A model generated the notes under the pieces. The model saw nothing but the letters and a program-made list of their open reading frames with translations. It was not told the origin of the DNA and made no database searches. This document shows, piece after piece, positions 1 to 7,390 of a DNA stretch of 64,000 nt. The stretch is taken from NCBI GenBank assembly GCA_937899835.1, contig CALCCE010000250.1, forward strand, positions 27,302-91,301, given 5' to 3'. A program made the position numbers and the translations under genes. Positions within the stretch are counted from its first letter, which is position 1, and each line of letters opens with the position of its first letter. Source of the stretch: an uncultured Flavobacteriales bacterium. GTDB taxonomy: Bacteria > Bacteroidota > Bacteroidia > Flavobacteriales_G > Salibacteraceae.

Positions 1-1258
1 CGATACCGGTAGTGGTTTCCCCAATTTCCAGCAGTTTGATGAACAAACCGTAGTTGTTGGCCCACTCTACCGGAAAAGCACCCAAACGGGTTTCGTACTT
101 GTCGGGAGCAATGTAATCGTCTGCAACTGGCAGGTAAAAAAGGAACTCGTCCAGAAAATTCCAGGTTTGAAAATCCTTATCGAATTTCACATCGGTGCGG
201 TCGCACGTCAGCACCAATTCGTGCTTCACTCCGGCATTCATGAACAACCCGGCCAACAAGCGGGTGACCCCGGAACTATTGACCACCTGTTTTTTGAATA
301 CTACACCCAGGTCTCCACCATCGGGGTTGTCTTCCTGATAGGCGTAGTTGTTCTTCACGTGGTTTTCAATGGCTTTGATCTTTTCCAGCTCTGATTTGCC
401 ATCGAGCTCTATTTTCGATACTTCTTTGGCAAATTTCTTCTCGTACTTGGCCAGCGGCTCGTATACAATTTCATAAAAGCGTTGGGCGGCTTCGTTCCAG
501 GTAAAGCTTTCGGAAGACCCGCGCAGGTTGTTGTGGCTAAACTTATAGTCGATCCGCATGCGGTAAGCATCGGTCATCGAAAAGAGTTCGTCTTCCAACA
601 CCGGAATCTGATCGATTTCCGATTTCAGGTAGCGCTTCTCCCCTTCTTTGGTTTCTTCCAATTCCGGGAATCCGTTGTAGGCCTTGGCAATAAAGTTCAG
701 GTGCTCTGGCGTAATGATCTCAATGGAAGCATCCTTTACAATGGTACTGCCTTGATAAAATTGGCGACCAAAAAAGGACAATCCCTTTTTCACGGTGTAG
801 AGAATCTCAAAGGTGCTCTCCGGCTCAAGACCATCGATGGCGAAAATTTTGAAATAACCGTAATCCTCTACGTTTTCCAACTCTTTGAGGTTGGACTCGT
901 CCAACTCAATCACTTTGCCCTCTTTGGTGGTGGTGCGCGCCTTGAGGTCGACCACTTCCATCACGTTGGCCATGGGCAAGAAAAACTTGTTGTATTTCTC
1001 GATGCCTTTATCATTGTTTACCCGTACGATTTTGTGGCGGGTCTCGTAAATGACCAAGCCACTGCGCCCGGAGGTTTCAACGATCATATATTCGAACACC
1101 CGTTTGTCTTTGAGGATCACCGAGGGCTCGTCTTTTTCTTCTTCACTCAACTCCTGAAAGGCTGTTTCAGACTCCCAGTCGTAGTTTTTCATGTCATAAT
1201 CCTGGGCAATGAGGGCCAGGGGTGCCAAAAAGATGGCGGATAGCAGCTTCTTCAGCAT
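1..1258 (-). CDS. Exported DUF3857 protein with degenerate transglutaminase domain (partial, 3' end beyond window)
   Basis: Reading from an ATG at 1258 leftward gives an open frame of about 419 codons that runs off the left edge, so the C-terminus is missing. It begins with a signal peptide (MLKKLLSAIFLAPLALIAQ). Residues about 40-220 resemble DUF3857 (VIYETRHKIVRVNN, EILYTV). The following part aligns with the transglutaminase-like core of the downstream neighbour, but the catalytic Cys region reads VVNSSGVTRLL where the neighbour has KRYGDCKDMSSIL, so the nucleophile is Ser and the domain is probably not a working protease or transglutaminase. It starts 7 bases after the 1266-3209 gene ends and is likely co-transcribed with it. 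Function unknown; a cell-envelope role is inferred from the signal peptide. Confidence 0.85.
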   Translation of the reverse strand, partial: MLKKLLSAIFLAPLALIAQDYDMKNYDWESETAFQELSEEEKDEPSVILKDKRVFEYMIVETSGRSGLVIYETRHKIVRVNNDKGIEKYNKFFLPMANVMEVVDLKARTTTKEGKVIELDESNLKELENVEDYGYFKIFAIDGLEPESTFEILYTVKKGLSFFGRQFYQGSTIVKDASIEIITPEHLNFIAKAYNGFPELEETKEGEKRYLKSEIDQIPVLEDELFSMTDAYRMRIDYKFSHNNLRGSSESFTWNEAAQRFYEIVYEPLAKYEKKFAKEVSKIELDGKSELEKIKAIENHVKNNYAYQEDNPDGGDLGVVFKKQVVNSSGVTRLLAGLFMNAGVKHELVLTCDRTDVKFDKDFQTWNFLDEFLFYLPVADDYIAPDKYETRLGAFPVEWANNYGLFIKLLEIGETTTGI

Positions 1259-1265
1259 GGTTGGG

Positions 1266-3209
1266 TTATTTCTTCAGTACAATGGATTCGTTGTAGGCTG
1301 AACTCAGGGTCTTCACCATCGAGTTCCAGGCTTCAAACTCATCGGTATCGATGAGCAGGGTGTTGATGTAAAAGGTTTTGGACATCTGCACCTGATTGCC
1401 TTGCCGACGGTATTCGATGGTGAATCCAAAATTATCTCCTTCATACGACGAACTCTCGGGCAAATAGTCGAGGGAGTAGCCTTCCGGAATCTCAAACACG
1501 GTAGTGAATTCGTCCTGGAATTTGTAATCAATCTCAAGGGCTACTTTGCGGTCTTCTACCTCAATAAAATCGTTGAGGTAGGATTTGTCGAGGTTGAGGT
1601 TGACGTAAATGGCGTTGTTGACTTGCTGAGCATAGTCGGGCACTTCGAATTGGTAGTCGATCACCAAATCGTTGTCTTTGTTGGTTTCTCCTTCGGCTTC
1701 GTACTCGGCCAGGCGAAACTTGTTGTGCCCTTTTTCCAGCAGGCGCTCTATGTAATCTTTTTTCTTGTCGGTTTTTCGGTTGTTGAGCCGTTCCCGCACC
1801 ATCACATTGACGTAACCGCCAAAGGCAGCCGTACCCTGACCCGAAAGCTGGTTGCCGTCTACCTTCACGAAAGCTGAATCGCGCTGGTAGTTGGTTTCTT
1901 TTTCTACTACAGGCACCATCAACAGGTCGTAGTTTTCTTTCGTTTTGCTCACCAGGGCTTGTTTGCCCTGTATGAACGAAGAGGGCATTCCAATGGGCGT
2001 GTGTTGGCTGGTAGCATCCAGAAAAATCACTTTGCCATTCAGTTCCACCATGGCGATCATGTGGTTGTCTACGCTGGGCGTGGGCAAATCGTCGTAGGTG
2101 TAGGGAATGTCACGGCTGCCGATCCAAACCAGGGAGGATGGTATTTCTGCCGCCTCCAGCATTTCGGTGAGGATGCTCGACATGTCTTTGCAATCGCCAT
2201 AGCGCTTGGTGCAAACTTTGGCTGCCGGCCGCGGAATGAAGCCCGACATGCCGTCTTCGAAAGCTACGTACTTGATGTTGTCCTGCACCCAGTAATAGAT
2301 GCGTTTCACCTTCTCTTCATCGTTGGTGAGGCCCGCAGTGAGGCTATCTACCAAAGCATTGATGGTGGGGTCTTTGTCTTGGTTCAAATCACCAATCAAT
2401 GATTGATACCAGGCATACAAGTCTTCTACTTTGTCCAACACGCGCACGGTCTCACCGTTCGCGGTATACTCCTGAACGAAGAGGGCAACGTGGGGGACGT
2501 AATAGCTAATGGAAGGGCCATCATCATCATACTCATACTTGTCGGCCATGGTGGCCGTCCAGGTGTAAGTGGTCTTTCCCTTTTCTTCGATTTTGGCAAA
2601 CTTTATTTGGTTCTCCTCATTGTTGAACACTTTGTAGCCTACTTTCACCGAAGACGGAAACGTGACCGAATATTGCAGCTTACGGGCCGGAATAAAGGTT
2701 TGGAAGTAAAACTTGCCTAAAAAGTGCGGATCGCTAATGGTTTCGCGGTAGGCTACCCTGGCCCGGGTTCCTTTGTCCATCTTGGGAAAAATGATCTCGA
2801 TGTAGCGGTTGTCATCGTAAAATACACTTCCGTCCAGGCTGGACTTGGTCTCCATTTGGGTGACCTTCTCCCCTTTGAATTTTTTCCCTTTAGGATAAAA
2901 CGCAGTAGCCGAAATGTTGGAAATTTCGTTGAAGGTTTCGTTGAAGTGAATGGCATCGTTGGCGTAGCCTTGCGCTTTGTCGCTGGTGAGGTATTTGTCC
3001 TCTACCAGATCGGCCACCACCACTAATTCTCCGTTTTTAAGGCTGATGTTGAGCGCTTCGGTTTTTTGAAGCATCACCGCCTTGTCTTCGGGGTATTCTT
3101 CCACCAGAGGCAGAAGTTCTGCAGGAGTTTGGGCCTGCAGGCCAACAGGAATCAAGCAACACAGCAAGCCTGCCAGCGAAGCGAGCCCCAATTGGCAGGC
3201 GCGCTTCAT
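1266..3209 (-). CDS. Exported DUF3857 / transglutaminase-like protein
   Basis: The product is about 647 residues with a signal peptide (MKRACQLGLASLAGLLCCLIPVGLQAQ). An N-terminal DUF3857 beta domain (VAYRETISDPHFLGKFYFQ) is followed by a transglutaminase-like core with the full triad: Cys in KRYGDCKDMSSIL, His in VDNHMIAMVEL and Asp in VIFLDATSQH. A C-terminal DUF2569/DUF3858-like beta region follows. The open frame extends upstream to 3257, with in-frame ATGs at 3230 and 3209. I chose 3209 because it gives a clean positively charged signal peptide and lies 13 bases beyond the stop of the upstream gene; 3230 would overlap that stop (ATGATTGA) and is a fair alternative. The family is common and paralogous in Bacteroidota; the substrate is unknown. 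It forms a pair with the degenerate copy downstream. Confidence 0.88.
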   Translation of the reverse strand: MKRACQLGLASLAGLLCCLIPVGLQAQTPAELLPLVEEYPEDKAVMLQKTEALNISLKNGELVVVADLVEDKYLTSDKAQGYANDAIHFNETFNEISNISATAFYPKGKKFKGEKVTQMETKSSLDGSVFYDDNRYIEIIFPKMDKGTRARVAYRETISDPHFLGKFYFQTFIPARKLQYSVTFPSSVKVGYKVFNNEENQIKFAKIEEKGKTTYTWTATMADKYEYDDDGPSISYYVPHVALFVQEYTANGETVRVLDKVEDLYAWYQSLIGDLNQDKDPTINALVDSLTAGLTNDEEKVKRIYYWVQDNIKYVAFEDGMSGFIPRPAAKVCTKRYGDCKDMSSILTEMLEAAEIPSSLVWIGSRDIPYTYDDLPTPSVDNHMIAMVELNGKVIFLDATSQHTPIGMPSSFIQGKQALVSKTKENYDLLMVPVVEKETNYQRDSAFVKVDGNQLSGQGTAAFGGYVNVMVRERLNNRKTDKKKDYIERLLEKGHNKFRLAEYEAEGETNKDNDLVIDYQFEVPDYAQQVNNAIYVNLNLDKSYLNDFIEVEDRKVALEIDYKFQDEFTTVFEIPEGYSLDYLPESSSYEGDNFGFTIEYRRQGNQVQMSKTFYINTLLIDTDEFEAWNSMVKTLSSAYNESIVLKK

Positions 3210-3222
3210 CCGGGAAACTAAA

Positions 3223-6200
3223 TCAATCATAGAGTTCGTCGTATCGGTATTTTTCAACCTTGGTAACGCTCCCGTTTTCGTCGTAGTATTTCCAGTTGCC
3301 GTGACGCTCTCCCATGAGGTAGAACTCTTCGCGAATCAGCTTTCCAGCCTCGTTGTAGAAACTGAATTTACCGTTTTTCGCATCGTATAGATACACACCG
3401 GTTTCTTTCAAAGTGCCATCTTCATAATACACTTTGCGTTCTCCGTCAATGTCGTCGTCGAGAAAAACTTTATCGCTGAAAATATTTCCGTTTTCGTAGT
3501 ACAAGACACTACGACCTTCCCGGTAGCCTTTTTCAAAAGATTGTTCAATGGATTTTTTTCCATTCGGATAATAGGCAACAATCTTGCCGGTTTCGTTGGG
3601 CATCTCGATCATGGGTACCGGCTTGCCGTCTTTGCCGTGATAGGAGTAACCCTGAACTCCACCATTGATGTAGTAACGGATAAAACGCACCGTTCCATTT
3701 TCGTTGTAGTAGGTAAATGCTCCGGTACGGCTACCTGCGTCATATTCGCCGTCTGATTCTAACTTACCATTTTCGTAATACCACTTCCATAGGCCGTCCC
3801 GATTGCCTTTGTCATCATATTGGCCTTCGGTTTCCACTGAACCATCGGGGTAATACCAGCGCCAATCGCCCGTCAAATCTCCGTTATCGTAGAAGCCGCG
3901 TATTTTTAGCTTACCACTGTCGTAGAAAATCTCATACATGCCGTGGCGCTCCCCGTTGTAAAAGTCAACCGTTCCGGTAACCATGCCCTTGGGATTCATC
4001 CACTTGTATTCCCCTTCCAGGAGGCCATTTTTGTAGGTTCCTTTCAGCCGCACCTTAGCGTTGAGGTGAGGCATCATGTAGCTTCCGCTACCGTTGGGCG
4101 TCAACAGGGTATCGGTAGGTTCTCCCAGGGTATCGAAAGAAATGGTTTTGATCCGCAATCCATCTTCAATGTAGAGTTCGTAATCCAGCTTGCCATCTAC
4201 CTGAAAATACTGCTGATAGCCATCTAAGTCGTCGTTGAGGTAATAATTGATCCGCTCCAAAGAACCATCTGGACGGTAGTAGCGCCAATAGCCTTCGCTG
4301 TTGTCGTCAACGTACCAACCTTCCCGCTGGATTTTTCCGTTGCTGTAGTACCGCCGATAATAACTGTCCACATCACCACCTTCATAAGCGTATTCGCTGC
4401 GCAGCTTTCCGTTGCGGAAGTAGGTTTTATTCTCACCTTCAAAGGTGCCCATGTTGTAGGTAGTAGTTTCATCGACGGCTCCACTGGCGTGATAAAAGGT
4501 CCACACTGCGTGGCGCTCTCCTTTTTTCAGCAATCCCTGAGTACGCTTGATACCATTGGGGGTATAATAAACGTAATTCATTTTGCCCTTGCTACCTTTT
4601 CCTTCGGCTACTACTTCGCCCTTTTTGTTGAAGTATTTGTAGTACCGCAAAAAGCCTTTCTTGTACGTGTATTCGTAATGTTTTACACCATCATCGTCCC
4701 AAGCAGTAAGCAGCCCTTCGAGTTTGCCATTCACATAAGTGAATTGCTCAGTAAGCTCGCCTTCTTTTGAAAATTCTTTTACGTCTCCGGTGGCATTGCC
4801 TTCCTGGTCGTAGTTGATTTCCGTAAAGATTTGGCCATTGTCGTAGTACGATTTGTAAACACCTACATCTTTATCGTTTTTGTAGGTTCCTTCTGCTTCT
4901 ACCTGTCCATTTTCATAAAAGGTTTTGTAGGGGCCATTCCGGTCGCCTTCCTCAAACACCAGTTCTTGTTTTAGCTGACCATTGTTGTAGAAACTTTTGA
5001 AGGTGCCGTGGTATTCATCATCTTTAAATTCAACCTCGTTGGACTTGTCGCCGTTGCGGTAGTAATAAGTGGCCATTCCGTTGGCATCGTTGTCCGAGTA
5101 AGGAATGATCTGACGCAGCTGCCCGGAGGCATAATACCTGCGCACTTCACCTTTGAGGGTACCCATTTCATAATTGGCTTCCGCACGTTTCAAACCGTTG
5201 GCATTGTAGTAGATGTTTGGTCCGTGTAGGGAGTCGTCTTTGTAATTGGAAACTTCTTTCAAATGCCCTTCCATGGCATAGAGCTTTACCTCGCCCTGGC
5301 GCAAGCCATCATCGTCGAAAGTTTGCTCTACCTGCCGGCTTCCCACATAGTAGAAATACACCCACTCTCCAAGATGATCCGATTCGAAATCGCCATCCAT
5401 TTTAGACTTGCCAAGCGCGCGCATTTTACCGTTGCTCTCGTAGTACCAGTGGTTTCCATTTCCCTCACTGTCATTGCGCGTCATCTCCTGGCCGGTGGGT
5501 TCTAGGTTTTTACGCGTCCACTGGATGAAGGTGCGCACTTTTGAGTTTTTATTTTTCTTCAACCAATTCTGAACCACAGCCGCGTTGAAGGAAGCAAACA
5601 TCCAATAAGAGAAGGTCTCAATTTGGTTGTCGGACATCAGTTTTTTAGCGGTAGGCACATAGTAATCCATCCAGAAGTTGTCGGTACCTTCTTTATACTC
5701 AAGCTTCTCATAGAGCAGTTGGGTTTGACGGATCAAAGGATCGTTCACCTTGGCTACCGTACGATACCCACCGTTGAGCGCAGCTTTGGAGTTAATGATC
5801 AATTCCATATCGGAAAACAACTCCGTTTTTACTGGCTCTACTCCCTCTTTGGGTTCTAATTCAACCTTAGCGATTTCTGCCAACTTTTGAACCGCAAGGT
5901 GCGAACGTTCGGTCCACGATTCACGCATCAAATAGCCCTCCAAAGACAGCATAGCGGGAATAGCATCACCTTGATCCGCACAGATCATACCTAACAAATA
6001 GTGCGGGGAGGCATACAAGTGATTACATCGAATGGTTTTGATGAGTATCTCTTTCGACTCCTCCAACTTATCCTCGTTGTAAAGGGTTAGAGCGAGGTTG
6101 TAGTTCAACAGTTGGTTGTAGGGATAGCGTTTCAGGCCATCGCGATAAGCAGTGATGGCTTCTTCTGCTCTTCCCATCTCATCGTAAGCCGTACCCATCA

Positions 6201-6528
6201 ACAGGTAAAACTGCTGATCGAGGCGCTTATCGAGTTTCAACCCTTCCTGGCAAGTGTTGATGGCTTCCTTGTACTTCTCAAGGGCAATTAGGGTTTGGGC
6301 CTTTTCGGCCATAGCCAGTGCGTAGTTGGTATCGTTTCGCGTAATGGCTTCATACGATTCGAGGGCTTTTTTATACTCCTCATTCTCGTGATGGTATACG
6401 CCAATAATCAGATTGGCTCCCGAATTAATCAGGGGAGGTGTGTTGTCGTCGGTTGTGCTCTGGGCACCGACCAAAGAGTAGGCAAAGGTCATTGCCAGAA
6501 GGCAAATGACTGGGGTTAATTTTTGCAT
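3223..6528 (-). CDS. Giant exported TPR + MORN (YwqK-type) repeat protein
   Basis: This 1101-residue protein has a signal peptide (MQKLTPVICLLAMTFAYSLVGAQ). Residues about 35-210 hold TPR units (YKKALESYEAI, AEEAITAYRDGLKRYPYN, LNYNLALTLYNEDKLEE). From about residue 350 to the end it is an almost uninterrupted run of MORN_2-like repeats of about 22-24 residues with the pattern YYxNGxLxxExxYxxGxxxGxxxxY (for example FYENGQVEAEGTYKNDKDVG). Database names for this repeat often say toxin-antitoxin YwqK family, but nothing here supports a toxin partner. The signal peptide places it in the periplasm or at the surface. It sits upstream of the two DUF3857 genes, probably in one transcript. A scaffold or binding role is plausible but inferred. 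Confidence 0.88.
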   Translation of the reverse strand: MQKLTPVICLLAMTFAYSLVGAQSTTDDNTPPLINSGANLIIGVYHHENEEYKKALESYEAITRNDTNYALAMAEKAQTLIALEKYKEAINTCQEGLKLDKRLDQQFYLLMGTAYDEMGRAEEAITAYRDGLKRYPYNQLLNYNLALTLYNEDKLEESKEILIKTIRCNHLYASPHYLLGMICADQGDAIPAMLSLEGYLMRESWTERSHLAVQKLAEIAKVELEPKEGVEPVKTELFSDMELIINSKAALNGGYRTVAKVNDPLIRQTQLLYEKLEYKEGTDNFWMDYYVPTAKKLMSDNQIETFSYWMFASFNAAVVQNWLKKNKNSKVRTFIQWTRKNLEPTGQEMTRNDSEGNGNHWYYESNGKMRALGKSKMDGDFESDHLGEWVYFYYVGSRQVEQTFDDDGLRQGEVKLYAMEGHLKEVSNYKDDSLHGPNIYYNANGLKRAEANYEMGTLKGEVRRYYASGQLRQIIPYSDNDANGMATYYYRNGDKSNEVEFKDDEYHGTFKSFYNNGQLKQELVFEEGDRNGPYKTFYENGQVEAEGTYKNDKDVGVYKSYYDNGQIFTEINYDQEGNATGDVKEFSKEGELTEQFTYVNGKLEGLLTAWDDDGVKHYEYTYKKGFLRYYKYFNKKGEVVAEGKGSKGKMNYVYYTPNGIKRTQGLLKKGERHAVWTFYHASGAVDETTTYNMGTFEGENKTYFRNGKLRSEYAYEGGDVDSYYRRYYSNGKIQREGWYVDDNSEGYWRYYRPDGSLERINYYLNDDLDGYQQYFQVDGKLDYELYIEDGLRIKTISFDTLGEPTDTLLTPNGSGSYMMPHLNAKVRLKGTYKNGLLEGEYKWMNPKGMVTGTVDFYNGERHGMYEIFYDSGKLKIRGFYDNGDLTGDWRWYYPDGSVETEGQYDDKGNRDGLWKWYYENGKLESDGEYDAGSRTGAFTYYNENGTVRFIRYYINGGVQGYSYHGKDGKPVPMIEMPNETGKIVAYYPNGKKSIEQSFEKGYREGRSVLYYENGNIFSDKVFLDDDIDGERKVYYEDGTLKETGVYLYDAKNGKFSFYNEAGKLIREEFYLMGERHGNWKYYDENGSVTKVEKYRYDELYD

Positions 6529-6619
6529 GAACTGACGGGGTGTTGGTCAAAGTGACTAAAGTACAGATTTTTGCTTTGAATCAAGGCTCCAACACTGCTT
6601 TAGCCCAAAGGCTTCCCCG

Positions 6620-7390
6620 TCATTCTTGTTTACTCATCAGTGCCTCGGTTCGGTATCCTCCAAGCAGTAGCATGGCTTTAGCGCTGGGAGGTCGGCTTCT
6701 GCGGAGGGTTTGTGGTTCGATCCTCACCGAAATGCCCGTGTAGGTATAGGCTTTGGATAGGAGGTACTTGCGGTTTCGTCCTTTGCACCACTGCTGGATG
6801 GCCGCTTCGGCAAAAGAGCGGTAGGTATGGCCTTCTAAGGGAAGGGCCGGCTCCTCTTCTTCCTCTTCTTGTTTCACCCCGAGGTATAATTGATAAGGGC
6901 TTTCTGCGCGTTTCCGATCAAAATGCCACCGGTTTCGATGGGGCAGCACTACCAGGTTGGCCCTCAAGGTGATGGGTACCAGCAAACGTCCTTTAAATGA
7001 AGTGGATGCGCTTGCCCGATGAACGTATCGCTCCACACTGGGGTGCAATCCGGCTTCATATTTTCGAAAACCAAATACTTCAATGCCTACCTGGGTCTGT
7101 TGTTGCAAGCTTTGGTGCCATTCCAGGGGTTCCAGTCGGCTTTTCTTCCGAAAGGCATTGTACGCATAATACAAGGTGGCTTCGAGCAGTTCATCATCCG
7201 GATGATCCGGATCGATCAATTCATTGGCAAGTCCACTGGCAAAAAAGGCTTGAGCTGAGGCATAGTCCAGATACGGATTGGCGACAACAACCGCAGAATC
7301 CACCCCAGCCAAGAAGCGTTTCGATTGTGCACAAAGCGATAAGGGAACGAGCAGCACCCATGCCAGGCTAAGTAATACCAAACCTCTCAT
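6620..7390 (-). CDS. Exported divergent CAP/SCP-domain protein
   Basis: The product has 256 residues with a signal peptide (MRGLVLLSLAWVLLVPLSLCAQ). The segment YYAYNAFRKKSRLEPLEWHQ resembles the first helix of the CAP (SCP/PR-1) fold, where a residue pattern FRxxxGLxPLxWxxxL is usual, and the later AIQQWCKGRNRKYLLSKAYTYTGISV resembles the CAP segment with the helix and final strand. Between them lies a family-atypical insert with a run of six Glu (QEEEEEEPALP). Usual CAP His and Glu residues are not clearly kept, so the call is by pattern only. Its start overlaps the stop of the LRR gene at 7387-7390 (ATGA), so it belongs to that operon. Confidence 0.6.
   Translation of the reverse strand: MRGLVLLSLAWVLLVPLSLCAQSKRFLAGVDSAVVVANPYLDYASAQAFFASGLANELIDPDHPDDELLEATLYYAYNAFRKKSRLEPLEWHQSLQQQTQVGIEVFGFRKYEAGLHPSVERYVHRASASTSFKGRLLVPITLRANLVVLPHRNRWHFDRKRAESPYQLYLGVKQEEEEEEPALPLEGHTYRSFAEAAIQQWCKGRNRKYLLSKAYTYTGISVRIEPQTLRRSRPPSAKAMLLLGGYRTEALMSKQE

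Noticed and set aside
3223..6528. Toxin-antitoxin system suggested by the YwqK repeat name
   Set aside because: The protein has a signal peptide and TPR units, is over a thousand residues, and no toxin gene is adjacent.
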